Below are positions 32,876-42,893 of a DNA stretch of 64,000 nt, one piece after another. The translations under genes and the position numbers were made by a program. Source of the DNA: Amycolatopsis xylanica (GTDB lineage: Bacteria > Actinomycetota > Actinomycetes > Mycobacteriales > Pseudonocardiaceae); contig NZ_FNON01000006.1 of the NCBI RefSeq assembly GCF_900107045.1, positions 446,754 through 510,753 of the forward strand. The letters run 5' to 3'. The notes under the pieces were generated by a model. That model was given only the letters and a program-made list of their open reading frames with translations, had not been told where the DNA came from and searched no databases. Numbering within the stretch: position 1 is the stretch's first letter; each line of letters starts with the position of its first letter.

Positions 32876-34312
32876 TTAAGCCGCGACCTCGACCGGGGCC
32901 GCGGTGGTGCGCGGGGTGGTCTTGCGCATCGCGAGCGCGGCGAAGATGCCCAGCAGCAGCACCGCGATCGGCAGGACGAAGGTCTCCTTCGCCGCTGTGG
33001 TCAGTGCGGCCTGCGGGGCCACGTGATCCGCCATGGCCGCGGAGATCCTGGCCTGCAGCAGCACGCCGATGGCCGCGCTGCCGATCACGCCGCCGACCTG
33101 ACGGGCCGTGTTGAAGATGCCCGAGGCCGTGCCCGCCAGGCGCGGCTCGACCGAGCTCATCGTCACGTTGCTCATCGGCGCGAAGATGAACCCGATGCCG
33201 ATGCCGCACACCAGCAGTGCGGGCACGAGTGCCCACGGGTTGGTCGTGACCGTGGCCTGCAGCGCGAAGACGCCCAGGCCCGCCGCCAAGCCCGCGAGGC
33301 CGATCATCACCAGGTACTTGCCGTTGAACTTGTCCGAGGCGCGGCCGACGAACGCGCCGACCACACCCGCCAGCAACGACATCGGCGCGGTGAGCAGGCC
33401 GGCCTTGGTCGGTGACAGCTCCAGCACCGACTGGATGTAGATGACCATCGGCAGGAACATTCCGGTCATCGCGAAGCCGACCGTCACCGAGGTGAGTGTG
33501 CCCGCCGAGAAATTGCGGTTGGCGAAGACCTGCAACGGAAGCAGCGGCTCGCGGCGGTTGAAGTGTTGCCACAGCACGAAAGCCGCCATCAGCAGCACGC
33601 CCGCGCCGATGATCTCGAAGACCGTGATCGGGCCGGTCACCTTGCCCCAGTCGTACTGCTGGCCGTTCTGGAGCCCGAAGACCAGGCAGAAGAGCCCCGC
33701 TCCCGAAAGCAGGATTCCCAGCAGATCAAAGGAATGCGAGTGCTTGGGCTGCCAGTCGGGTACCTGGATCATGGTCAGCACCAAGGCGAGCAGGCCGACC
33801 GGCAGGTTGACGAAGAAGATCCATTCCCAGCCGAGGTGATCGACCAGCACGCCGCCGAGCAGCGGGCCGACGATGGTCGCCACGCCGGCGACCGCGCTCC
33901 ACAAACCCATGGCAGGGCCCCGTTTCGCGGGCGGGAACAGGTGCGTGATGAACGCCAACGTCTGCGGCGTCATCAGCGCCGCGCCGAGGCCCTGCACGGC
34001 GCGCGCCGCGATGAGCATCTCGACCGTGCCGGACAGGCCGCACCACAGCGAGGCGCCGGTGAAGACGATCAGCCCGGCCATGAAGACGCGCTTCGGGCCG
34101 AAGCGGTCGCCGAGACGGCTGGTGAACAGCATGGGGACCGCGTAGGTCAGCAGGTACACGCTGACCACCCAGACCACGGCGTTGAGGCCGGCGTTCAGTT
34201 CTCTCAACATCGCGGGGATCGCGATGGACACGATGGTCGTGTCCAGCAGGATCATGAAGAAACCCAGGCACAGCGCGGAAAGCGCGGCCCATGGGTTAAC
34301 CGGTTTTGTCAT
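32876..34312 (-). CDS. MFS drug-efflux transporter, DHA2 (14-helix) type
   Basis: The 478-residue protein has about 14 membrane helices, MILLDTTIVSIAIPAM in helix 1, LGDRFGPKRVFMAGL as motif A and the antiporter motif C-like GPLLGGVLVDHLGWEWIFFVNLPVG. It resembles EmrB/QacA exporters driven by protons. The start overlaps the end of a PadR gene by 17 bases, so the regulator and pump are in one transcript. The substrate is unknown. Confidence 0.93.
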   Translation of the reverse strand: MTKPVNPWAALSALCLGFFMILLDTTIVSIAIPAMLRELNAGLNAVVWVVSVYLLTYAVPMLFTSRLGDRFGPKRVFMAGLIVFTGASLWCGLSGTVEMLIAARAVQGLGAALMTPQTLAFITHLFPPAKRGPAMGLWSAVAGVATIVGPLLGGVLVDHLGWEWIFFVNLPVGLLALVLTMIQVPDWQPKHSHSFDLLGILLSGAGLFCLVFGLQNGQQYDWGKVTGPITVFEIIGAGVLLMAAFVLWQHFNRREPLLPLQVFANRNFSAGTLTSVTVGFAMTGMFLPMVIYIQSVLELSPTKAGLLTAPMSLLAGVVGAFVGRASDKFNGKYLVMIGLAGLAAGLGVFALQATVTTNPWALVPALLVCGIGIGFIFAPMSNVTMSSVEPRLAGTASGIFNTARQVGGVIGSAAIGVLLQARISAAMADHVAPQAALTTAAKETFVLPIAVLLLGIFAALAMRKTTPRTTAAPVEVAA

Positions 34313-34928
34313 TTTTCTCGTCTTTCACTATGGCCAGGTGGTGGCCCGACTCGTCAGGCCAGGGCATGCGCCCGGATTCCAGGTCTTCGATGAGCTGCTG
34401 GGTGAAGTCCAGTTCGGACTTCCGCTGGTGGTGCGAGTACGCGTAGTCGATCCAGTACATGGGCGGCAGGTTGTCCGCGGTGACCTGCTCGATGACGACC
34501 TGGTCGGCGGCGAGCCGCGCACGCAGGTTCATCACCCGCATCTTGAGCTGCTCGACGGCTTCCTCGGGGGTCAGTTCGCCGAGCGCGGACAGCGCGACCG
34601 GGAACTCCGGGTACTCGTCCGCCGGGGTGGCGACCATCTGATGCACCTGCGCGGTGAACACGTCGCGTCCGTGTTCGGTCATGCCGTAGACGGTGCGCTC
34701 CGGGCGCCTGCCCTGGCGCTGGGTGTCGACGACCTCGATCAGTCCTTGGCCGTCGAGCCGCTCGACCGTGTGATACAGCGAGCCGGGGCGCAGTTTCACC
34801 CGATAGTCGACTCGGCGGTACCGCATGATCTGCGTCATTTCGTACGGGTGCATCGGGCGCTCGTGCAGCAGTTCGAGGATGGCCATGGCCAACGGGGTCA
34901 GCGGCTGCTTGGGCGCGCCCATGATCAT
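34296..34928 (-). CDS. PadR-family transcriptional regulator
   Basis: The 210-residue protein has the PadR winged helix (LAMAILELLHERPMHPYEMTQIM...LRPGSLYHTVERLDGQGLIEVVDTQRQGRRPERTVYGMTEHG) and a long C-terminal helical dimer domain. It likely represses itself and the downstream MFS pump until a ligand binds. AGGAG stands four bases before ATG 34928; ATG 34922 is also possible. A 13-base palindrome lies just upstream of its -10. Confidence 0.92.
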   Translation of the reverse strand: MIMGAPKQPLTPLAMAILELLHERPMHPYEMTQIMRYRRVDYRVKLRPGSLYHTVERLDGQGLIEVVDTQRQGRRPERTVYGMTEHGRDVFTAQVHQMVATPADEYPEFPVALSALGELTPEEAVEQLKMRVMNLRARLAADQVVIEQVTADNLPPMYWIDYAYSHHQRKSELDFTQQLIEDLESGRMPWPDESGHHLAIVKDEKNDKTG

Positions 34929-34968
34929 TACTCCTAGCGGATGAGTCCGGCTCGTTTATTCCACGTGG

Positions 34969-34993
34969 ACTATACGACCTCGACTAGTAGTCG
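34969..34993 (-). promoter_or_regulatory. padR promoter with palindromic operator
   Basis: TATAGT (34974-34969, minus strand) is a good -10 for padR. The palindrome CGACTA-G-TAGTCG at 34981-34993 lies between -10 and -35, the classic place for a repressor site. Confidence 0.55.
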
Positions 34994-35020
34994 CCTAGAC
35001 CGCTTTACGTGACGACGAAT

Positions 35021-35038
35021 CTCTGACTAAAGTCAGAG
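35021..35038. promoter_or_regulatory. 18-bp palindrome touching the start of the MarR-GNAT gene
   Basis: CTCTGACT-AA-AGTCAGAG ends one base before the ATG at 35040. Such near-perfect palindromes are typical MarR operators, so autoregulation that also blocks translation initiation or a near-leaderless start is likely. Confidence 0.65.
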
Positions 35039-35039
35039 G

Positions 35040-35912
35040 ATGGATCCGGCCACGGTGGAGCGGGTGCGGCGGTTCAACCGGACCGTCACCCAGCGGATCG
35101 GCGCGCTCGACGACGCCTACCTCGCGCGCGGGCGCTCGCTCGGGCAGTCCCGGCTGCTCTGGGAGATCGGGACCGGCGCGAGCGAACTGCGGTCGCTGCG
35201 CTCGCGGCTGGACTTGGATTCCGGTTACCTGAGCCGTCTTTTGCGTGCGCTGCAAGCGGAAGGCCTCGTCACCGTCGAGACCGACGACACCGACGCGCGG
35301 GTGCGCACCGCCAGCCTCACCCCTGCCGGGCTGGCCGAACTCGCCGAGCTGGACCGGCTCTCCGACGGGCTTGCCGAGTCGATTTTGGGGCCACTCAACG
35401 AAAAACAGCGCGAGCGGCTGGTCTCGGCCATGGGTGAGGTCGAGCGGCTGCTGGTCGCGTCCATGGTCGACGTCGCCGTGCTCGATCCGCGCCATCCCGA
35501 CGCCCGCTACTGCGTCCGCGCCTACTTCGCCGACTTGGCCGCGCGCTTCGACTTCGACCCGGAGCAGAGCATCTCCGCCGACGACGAGGAACTCACCGAG
35601 CCGTCCGGCCTGCTACTGGTCGCCGCGCTGCACGGCGACCCGGTCGGCTGTGTCGCGCTCAAGTTCCGCGAAGACCACGCCGAGGTGAAGCGGATGTGGG
35701 TCTCGTCAGCGGTGCGGGGATTGGGACTCGGCCGCCGTCTGCTCACCGAGGTCGAGCAGCGCGCGGCCGAGCGCGGCGTGCGCACGCTCCGGCTGGAGAC
35801 CAACCACACCCTGATCGAAGCGATCGGGCTCTACCGCGCGGCGGGGTATCGCGAGGTGGAGGCGTTCAACGAAGAGCACTACGCCCATCACTGGTTCGAA
35901 AAGACGCTCTGA
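35040..35912 (+). CDS. MarR-type regulator fused to a GNAT acetyltransferase
   Basis: The 290-residue protein joins a MarR winged helix (about 1-145: LRSRLDLDSGYLSRLLRALQAEGLVTVETDDTDARVRTASLTPAG) to a GNAT domain (about 150-290: VKRMWVSSAVRGLGLGRRLLTEVEQRAAERGVRTLRLETNHTLIEAIGLYRAAGY). The R-G-L-G-L-G loop is the acetyl-CoA site. This two-domain type is known in many bacteria, but the acetyl acceptor and ligand are usually unknown. The RraA-like gene starts 12 bases downstream, so they are one operon. Confidence 0.9.
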   Translation: MDPATVERVRRFNRTVTQRIGALDDAYLARGRSLGQSRLLWEIGTGASELRSLRSRLDLDSGYLSRLLRALQAEGLVTVETDDTDARVRTASLTPAGLAELAELDRLSDGLAESILGPLNEKQRERLVSAMGEVERLLVASMVDVAVLDPRHPDARYCVRAYFADLAARFDFDPEQSISADDEELTEPSGLLLVAALHGDPVGCVALKFREDHAEVKRMWVSSAVRGLGLGRRLLTEVEQRAAERGVRTLRLETNHTLIEAIGLYRAAGYREVEAFNEEHYAHHWFEKTL

Positions 35913-35924
35913 AGGGACACCCGC

Positions 35925-36620
35925 ATGGACAAGCTTCGCGAGCGGTTCGCGACGTTGACCACCGCACATCTGGCCGACGCGTGCGTGCGCGCCGATGTCC
36001 CGGTGCGCTGCGTGTCGCTGCACGCCGTCGAGCCGGGCACCCGCCTGCTGGGGCCGGTCGCCCCGGCGCGGCACACCGGGAGCGTCGACACCTTCCTCGA
36101 GGCGTTCGAGGAGTGCTCGCCGGGCGACGTGCTGGTGGTGGACAACGGCGGCCGCGTCGACGAAGCCTGTGTCGGCGACCTGGTCGCGCTGGAGGCGCAG
36201 ACCGCGGGCGTGACCGGGATCGTGATCTGGGGCCTGCACCGCGACACCGCCGACATCCGCGCGATCGGGCTGCCGGTGTTCAGCATGGGCTCGATCCCGA
36301 CCGGCCCGCTGTCGGTCACCCCACGCCCCGAAGGCGCGCTGGAGTCGGCGAGGGTCGGCGAGTGGACGGTCACCCGCGACCACTTCGTGCTCGGCGACGA
36401 CGACGGCGTGCTCTTCGTGCCGCGCGAGCGTGTCGAGGAGCTTTTCGGCCTGGCGGAAGGCATCCGCGACACCGAACACCGCCAAGCCGAGATCATCGGG
36501 GCGGGCGTTTCACTGCGCGAGCAGGTCCGTTTCGACGCCTATCTGGCCAGGCGCGAGGAAAACCCGGCGCTGACCTTCCGCGAGCATCTGCGCGCGGTCG
36601 GCGGCGCCATCGAGGAGTAG
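35925..36620 (+). CDS. RraA family protein (HMG/CHA aldolase-like)
   Basis: The 231-residue protein has the RraA fold signatures: LTTAHLADACVRADVP, DNGGRVDEACVGDLVALEAQTAGVTGIVIWGLHRDTADI and GLPVFSMG. The Arg-Asp of the aldolase site is kept (HRD). Relatives are 4-hydroxy-4-methyl-2-oxoglutarate aldolases or oxaloacetate decarboxylases; some only bind RNase E. Co-transcribed with the MarR-GNAT gene, which may regulate it. Exact substrate unknown. Confidence 0.85.
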   Translation: MDKLRERFATLTTAHLADACVRADVPVRCVSLHAVEPGTRLLGPVAPARHTGSVDTFLEAFEECSPGDVLVVDNGGRVDEACVGDLVALEAQTAGVTGIVIWGLHRDTADIRAIGLPVFSMGSIPTGPLSVTPRPEGALESARVGEWTVTRDHFVLGDDDGVLFVPRERVEELFGLAEGIRDTEHRQAEIIGAGVSLREQVRFDAYLARREENPALTFREHLRAVGGAIEE

Positions 36621-36621
36621 C

Positions 36622-36837
36622 TCAGCGCGGCAGGGCGGAGGCGCGCCACGCGCCTTCGCCGGGATGCAGCGGGCGGCGGACCGCCATCGAGCGATCGCCC
36701 CACCACGAGGTGCGTGCGGGTTTCTCGCGTGGCACGGCGGCCCAGGTCGAGGCGGCCGCGGCGACCACGGCGGTCAGCGCGGCCAGCTCGAACTCGTCCG
36801 GGTTGCCGCGCACGACGCGCAGCAGTGGTTCGGTCAT
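36622..36837 (-). CDS. accE: Acyl-CoA carboxylase epsilon subunit
   Basis: The 71-residue protein (LLRVVRGNPDEFELAALTAVVAAAAS...WGDRSMAVRRPLHPGEGAWRASALPR) has the short form and the R-V-V-R-G-x-P-x-x-E-L-A-A-L core of actinobacterial AccE. It bridges alpha and beta subunits and raises carboxylase activity. It follows accD by 7 bases on the same strand. The convergent rraA-like stop is two bases away. Confidence 0.92.
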   Translation of the reverse strand: MTEPLLRVVRGNPDEFELAALTAVVAAAASTWAAVPREKPARTSWWGDRSMAVRRPLHPGEGAWRASALPR

Positions 36838-36844
36838 GAGCACC

Positions 36845-38473
<1,629 letters not shown>

Positions 38474-38552
38474 GACCGGGCAGCTTAGCCACGTTGCGGC
38501 CCTGTCGCGTGCCGCGTCGCGAACCTCACAACTCACGAGTAACTTGATCGGT

Positions 38553-38948
38553 ATGGGGATCCAGCTTTCCGAGGCCGTCCGTGCGCTGGTCGACGGCCCG
38601 AACTACGCGACGCTGTGCACGATCAACGCCGACGGCGGTCCGCAGAGTTCGGCCATGTGGGTCGGGCTCGATGGCGATGACCTGGTGTTCTCGACGGTCG
38701 CGGGCAGGCTGAAGGACCGCAACATCCGCCGTGACCCCCGGGTCAGCGTGACGATCATGGAGCGCGCGAACCCGGAGAACTACACCGAGATCCGGGGCCG
38801 CGCGACGATCACCGAAGAGGGTGGCCGCGAGCTCGACGACAAGCTCTCGTGGAAGTACGACGGCAAGCCCGCCGGCCACGACGCGCCCGGCGCGGTCCGG
38901 GTCGTCGTCCGCGTCGTGCCCGAGAAGGTCACCGGCCACGTGTCCTGA
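38553..38948 (+). CDS. PPOX-class F420- or flavin-dependent oxidoreductase
   Basis: The 131-residue protein has the split-barrel flavin-reductase-like fold: YATLCTINADGGPQSSAMWVGLDGDDLVFSTVAGRLKDRNIRRDPRVSVTIME. Actinobacterial members of this size mostly bind F420. The ligand cannot be fixed by eye. It is divergent from accD by 79 bases and ends five bases before repeat A2. Confidence 0.88.
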   Translation: MGIQLSEAVRALVDGPNYATLCTINADGGPQSSAMWVGLDGDDLVFSTVAGRLKDRNIRRDPRVSVTIMERANPENYTEIRGRATITEEGGRELDDKLSWKYDGKPAGHDAPGAVRVVVRVVPEKVTGHVS

Positions 38949-38953
38949 AGCCC

Positions 38954-39003
38954 GGGATAAAGCGGGCTTTATCCCGGTCCGGCATAAAGCCCGCTTTATC
39001 CCC
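38954..39003. repeat. Repeat family A, copy A2, supplying the stop codon of the next gene
   Basis: GGGATAAAGCGGGCTTTATCCC (38954-38975) and a second, inverted unit (38984-39003) lie between convergent genes. The minus-strand response regulator ends inside the second unit: its TAA is at 38998-38996, read from GGATAAAG. The repeat therefore provides the stop codon and acts as terminator for both sides. Confidence 0.82.
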
Positions 39004-39658
39004 GGGCTTTGACCAGGCCGGACTCGTAGGCGACGATCACCAGCTGGGCGCGGTCGCGTGAGCGCAGCTTGGCCAGCAGGTGCCCGACGTGGGTCTTCAC
39101 CGTGGCCAGGCTGACGTGCAGGGATTCCGCGATTTCGGTGTTGGACATGCCTTTCGCGATGAGTTCGAGCACGTCCTTTTCGCGGCTGGTCACGCCGTCG
39201 AGCCCCGGTGTCGGGCCGGACGCCGGTTCGGGGCGGCGCGAGAACTCCGCGATCAGCCGCCGGGTGATCGACGGCGCGAGCAGGCCGTCGCCCGCGGCGA
39301 TCACCCCGATGGCGGACAGGAGTTCAGCCGGTGGGGTGTCCTTGAGCAGGAAGCCGCTCGCGCCCGCCCGCAGCGCGGCGTAGACGTACGCGTCGAGGTC
39401 GAAGGTGGTCAGTATCAGCACCTTGACGTCGGACGTCTCCGGGTTTCCGCAGATCAGGCGGGTCGCTTCGAGGCCGTCCATCTCGGGCATCCGGATGTCC
39501 ATCAACACCACGTCCGGCCGCTCGGAGCGCGCCAGTTTCACGGCCTCGACGCCGTCCGCGGCCTCGCCGACCACGGTCAGCCCCGGCACGCTGTCCACCA
39601 GCACGCGGAAGCTGCCGCGCAGCAGCGCCTGGTCGTCGGCGATCAGCACGCGGGTCAT
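38996..39658 (-). CDS. NarL/LuxR-family response regulator
   Basis: The 220-residue protein has a receiver domain (Asp54-type site in PDVVLMDIRMPEMDG, Lys in LLKD) and a C-terminal LuxR HTH (VTSREKDVLELIAKGMSNTEIAESLHVSLATVKTHVGHLLAKLRSRDRAQLV). It is activated by the kinase encoded just upstream, whose stop overlaps its ATG (ATGA). Target genes are not evident. The gene end lies in repeat A2. Confidence 0.94.
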   Translation of the reverse strand: MTRVLIADDQALLRGSFRVLVDSVPGLTVVGEAADGVEAVKLARSERPDVVLMDIRMPEMDGLEATRLICGNPETSDVKVLILTTFDLDAYVYAALRAGASGFLLKDTPPAELLSAIGVIAAGDGLLAPSITRRLIAEFSRRPEPASGPTPGLDGVTSREKDVLELIAKGMSNTEIAESLHVSLATVKTHVGHLLAKLRSRDRAQLVIVAYESGLVKARG

Positions 39659-40857
39659 CGGGCGGCCTCATAGGGGAGCCTGGCGAAGACCCGAAAGCCA
39701 CTTTCGGGAGAAGGGCCCGCCTCGAACTCGCCGTCGTAGACCATCACGCGCTCCCGCATGCCGATCAGGCCGTGCCCGGGCGGGCCGGGCAGCCTGGCCG
39801 AGCCGGTGTCGGCCACCTCGATCGTGACGGACTCGCCGTCGGCGGCGACGGTGACCCGCGCGCTCGCCGGTGCCGCGTGCTTCACCACGTTGGTCAACGC
39901 CTCCTGCACGATCCGGTACACCGAAAGCCCCACCCCGTCGGGAAGATCGTCCACCCCGGTCGCGGTCAGCTCCACCTGGACCCCGGCCATCGCCGCCCGC
40001 TCGGCCAGCCCGTCGAGACTGGTCGCGTCCGGCGCCGGGCCGAGTTCGGGCGCGTCCTCACCGGACCGCAGCACACCGAGCATGCGGCGCATCTCGGCGA
40101 GCGCGTCGCGGCTCGTGGTCTCGATGACACGCAACGCGTCGCGCGCCTCCTCTGGCTGCTCGGCGGCGACGTGGTTACCGACGGCGGCCTTGACCGCGAT
40201 CAGGCTCATACTGTGCGCCACGACGTCGTGCATCTCCCTGGCGATGCGCAGGCGTTCCTCCGAAACCGCTTGCCGCGCATAGGATTCCGCCGCTTCGGCG
40301 GCGAACTCGCGCCGTTCGAGCGACGCTCGTCCGGTTGTCCAGGCGAGAGTCAGGACCGCGGCCCCGAAGGTGATCGTGGCGAGTGTCGACAGTGACGTGA
40401 ACACGAGGCTGGTCGCGACGACTTCGGCGATCGCGACGCCCAGCGCCGTCAGCGACCGGCGGCGGGTGAGCGTGGCCGCGAGCGGATAGAGCGCGAACGC
40501 CATCGCGACACTGGCGAGCCCGGAGATCGGGCCGCCGACCAGGATCGCCGGGAACGGGACCACCAGGCTGAAGCCGAACGCGAAGCGCGGCCACAGCCGC
40601 CGGGTCACGACCGGGACGACCACCGCGAAGGCCAGCACCCAGGCCACCCAGCGCGGCACGGACACCGGGAAATCCCAGGTCCGCGCCCCGGTGTTCCCGG
40701 CGGTGGCCACCAGCAGCGCCGCGGCCGCGACCAGGTCGAACGCGATCAGCCAGCCTCGGCCGAGCCGTCCGGCGAGCCACGGTGGCATGGGTTCTGCGGT
40801 CACGTCCCGAACGGTAGCCGGGTGACGCGGCCCGCGCGTCGGTCTCGCGTCCGTCAT
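39655..40857 (-). CDS. Sensor histidine kinase of the NarL/DesK type
   Basis: The 400-residue kinase has four to six N-terminal membrane segments, a HisKA_3 dimer domain with the phospho-His in RIAREMHDVVAHSMSLIAV and an ATPase domain with PGHGLIGMRERV. No extracellular sensor domain is visible, so it may sense the membrane itself. GTG 40803 is a possible shorter start. The last 20 codons include a full repeat B core (SPESGFRVF), with codons GAA AGT that are rare in this DNA. Translationally coupled to the response regulator. Confidence 0.92.
   Translation of the reverse strand: MTDARPTRGPRHPATVRDVTAEPMPPWLAGRLGRGWLIAFDLVAAAALLVATAGNTGARTWDFPVSVPRWVAWVLAFAVVVPVVTRRLWPRFAFGFSLVVPFPAILVGGPISGLASVAMAFALYPLAATLTRRRSLTALGVAIAEVVATSLVFTSLSTLATITFGAAVLTLAWTTGRASLERREFAAEAAESYARQAVSEERLRIAREMHDVVAHSMSLIAVKAAVGNHVAAEQPEEARDALRVIETTSRDALAEMRRMLGVLRSGEDAPELGPAPDATSLDGLAERAAMAGVQVELTATGVDDLPDGVGLSVYRIVQEALTNVVKHAAPASARVTVAADGESVTIEVADTGSARLPGPPGHGLIGMRERVMVYDGEFEAGPSPESGFRVFARLPYEAAR
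39690..39708. repeat. Repeat family B, copy B4, inside a kinase coding sequence
   Basis: CCCGAAAGCCACTTTCGGG is the core of the family B element found between genes at 24.0 and 58.3 kb. Here it is read in frame as P-E-S-G-F-R near the kinase C-terminus. Confidence 0.6.
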
Positions 40858-40903
40858 CCCCGGGTAGGAGAAGGGGGCGCGGCCCGTCCCGATACCCTGA
40901 GGT

Positions 40904-41503
40904 ATGACCCGGCTGGAAACGCGGGAGCTCGCCTACTTCGTCGCCGTGGCCGAAGAACTCCACTTCGGTCGCGCCGCTCAGCGCCTGGGAATGGCCCAGC
41001 CGCCGCTGTCCAGGGCGATCCGCCAGCTCGAACGCCGCTTGGGCGTGATCCTGTTGGAACGCAGCAGCCGCAAGGTTTCCCTGACCCCGGCGGGCGAAGT
41101 GCTGCTCGTCGAAGGGCGTGCGGTGCTCGCGTCGGTCGAAGCCGCCGCGCGCCGGGCAAAGCGCGCCGGGCAAAGTGAACGGCGCCTCCTGCTGGTCATG
41201 AGGCCGGGCGCCGATTTCGGTCTGCTGCCCAGGATTCTCGCCGCGTACGAACAGGAAGCGGGCGCGCTGCCGGTCGAGGTCGTCTACAACGGACACGAGG
41301 GCGAGGCGATGGTGCGTGACGGCAGCGCCGACGTCGCGTTGCTGAGCCCGCACCACGACCTTGCCGGGCTCGACTCCGAAGACCTGATCGCCGAGGATCA
41401 GACCGTGGTCATCGCCTGGTCGGAGCAGGCCCGTTCGCAGGCCGTCGCCGCGCTGGTCGGCGCCGCGCTACGGGTCGCGGCCAGGGAAATGATCGTCACT
41501 TAG
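40904..41503 (+). CDS. LysR-type regulator with shortened effector domain
   Basis: The N-terminal HTH is complete (ELAYFVAVAEELHFGRAAQRLGMAQPPLSRAIRQLERRLGVILLERSSRKVSLTPAG). The effector part covers only about 110 residues, against about 200 in the family. The first half (LPVEVVYNGHEGEAMVRDGSADVALL) runs almost directly into what looks like the normal C-terminus (SEQARSQAVAALVGAAL), as if the middle was deleted. It may still bind DNA but may have lost ligand control. It is divergent from the kinase gene and overlaps the convergent SRPBCC gene by eight bases. Confidence 0.8.
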   Translation: MTRLETRELAYFVAVAEELHFGRAAQRLGMAQPPLSRAIRQLERRLGVILLERSSRKVSLTPAGEVLLVEGRAVLASVEAAARRAKRAGQSERRLLLVMRPGADFGLLPRILAAYEQEAGALPVEVVYNGHEGEAMVRDGSADVALLSPHHDLAGLDSEDLIAEDQTVVIAWSEQARSQAVAALVGAALRVAAREMIVT

Positions 41504-42395
41504 CCGCGTAGCGCGCCTTGAGTTCTTCGGTGCGTTCGGCCGGCCACGGGCAGATGATCTCGCCGTGCGTGGCCGCGAAGAACAGGTCGAGGTGGGTGTG
41601 CCAAGCCGCGAGGACCGTGGGCCGCTGCTCCTCGGTGACGTGAGTCTGGGTGACTTCGACGCGCGTGCCGTCCAAGCTGTCGTGAGTGAATTCCCAGCGC
41701 ACGACCCCGTCGCCTGACCGGTATTCGAGCACGCGCGGCTTCTCGGCGGTGACGACCTCGTCCGCGGGCACGTACTGATTCGTTGCCCGCAGCGGCGCCT
41801 TGCCGCCGGGTTCGACCGGTTCGCCCTCGGTCAGGAGCTCCCACACCTCGTCGAGCGTCTTCCAGACCAGGTCGCGCCGGAACCGCACGACACCGTCGAC
41901 GACCTCGCCCTCGTCGAGCCCGAATTCGGCGACATACGCGGCCATCGGCTCCAGCCACTTGGCAGGCGGCTCGGAGGTGCCGCCGTCGAGCCGCGCTTCG
42001 AGCGCGGCGAGGCAGACGTCCCAGCCGGTCGCGTTGCGGCCTGCCGCCAGCGCCGCGATCGCCGGTTCACCCCGGCCGAAGGTGTGCGTGAACAGCAGCC
42101 GCGAGCCGTCACCGTCCGGCGTGATCTCCCAGCGCAGCACGTCTTCGTTCCAGGTGAAGGCGAACAGCCGCGGCGGATCGCAGTCGAGGATCTCGCCGAC
42201 GGTGCTCACGTCGTCGAAGGCGAATTCGATGGGCGCGCCCGGTTTGAGCTCGGCCTTCACCGCAGCGGGGAACCAGTGCTTGAGCTCGGCCGGGTCGGTG
42301 ATCGCGCGCCAGACCTTCTCCGGTGGGTGCGCCAGCTTCCGTTCCAGGCGCAGCATCGGCCGCTCTTCGACGGTGTGCAGGGTGGCGCGCTCCAC
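41496..42395 (-). CDS. Tandem SRPBCC (AHSA1-like) protein
   Basis: The 299-residue protein has two START-fold halves: about 12-140 (LERKLAHPPEKVWRAITDPAELKHWFP...WEITPDGDGSRLLFTHTF) and about 165-299 (DLVWKTLDEVWELL...WEFTHDSLDGTRVEVTQTH). Such proteins bind small hydrophobic ligands; in operons with MarR/ArsR regulators they are often linked to stress response. GTG 42395 is supported by GAGGAGG eight bases upstream. A MarR gene ends 59 bases upstream on the same strand. Confidence 0.82.
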   Translation of the reverse strand: MERATLHTVEERPMLRLERKLAHPPEKVWRAITDPAELKHWFPAAVKAELKPGAPIEFAFDDVSTVGEILDCDPPRLFAFTWNEDVLRWEITPDGDGSRLLFTHTFGRGEPAIAALAAGRNATGWDVCLAALEARLDGGTSEPPAKWLEPMAAYVAEFGLDEGEVVDGVVRFRRDLVWKTLDEVWELLTEGEPVEPGGKAPLRATNQYVPADEVVTAEKPRVLEYRSGDGVVRWEFTHDSLDGTRVEVTQTHVTEEQRPTVLAAWHTHLDLFFAATHGEIICPWPAERTEELKARYAAK

Positions 42396-42454
42396 TGGGA
42401 TGACCTCCTCGTCGGTGCCGTGGCGGTAATATACCCAGCGAGGCATATACGGTG

Positions 42455-42868
42455 TCAAGCGTGACGCATGGCGGCGACCGCTTCGGCCAGTTCGGGGTCC
42501 GCGGCCGCCTTGTCGAGCGCGCCGCGCAGCGTGTCCTGGTAGGTCGGCTCCGCCTTGGCCTGCCGCTCGCGGCCGTCCTCGGTGATCAGCGAGTAGACGC
42601 CCCGGCGGTCGTTCTCGCAGAGATCGCGCACGGTCAGCCCGGCCTCTTCGAGTCGCGCGACCATCCGGCTGACTGAGCTCTGGTTGAGCCCGATCGCGCC
42701 CGCGAGGTCCTGCATCCGCAGGCAGCCGCCCTCGGCGACGGTCAGATGGCTGAGCGCGCGGTACTCGGAAAGGCCGAGGCCGTGCTTGCGCTGCAACGCT
42801 TTCGCGAGCTCTTGCTCGACCCGGCTGTGCAGCGCGACGACGCGGCCCCAGCTCTGCTCGTCGGTCAC
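42455..42868 (-). CDS. MarR-family transcriptional regulator
   Basis: The 137-residue protein has the MarR core (LGLSEYRALSHLTVAEGGCLRMQDLAGAIGLNQSSVSRMVARLEEAGLTVRDLCENDRRGVYSLITEDG). GTG 42868 is backed by AAGGAGG. It is divergent from the FMN-reductase gene and probably represses it; long-spaced half-sites lie between them. A single Cys in the recognition region (GGCLRM) and one in DLCEND could allow redox sensing, but this is a guess. Confidence 0.9.
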   Translation of the reverse strand: MTDEQSWGRVVALHSRVEQELAKALQRKHGLGLSEYRALSHLTVAEGGCLRMQDLAGAIGLNQSSVSRMVARLEEAGLTVRDLCENDRRGVYSLITEDGRERQAKAEPTYQDTLRGALDKAAADPELAEAVAAMRHA

Positions 42869-42893
42869 GGCGGCCTCCTTGGACGGTGCTTGA

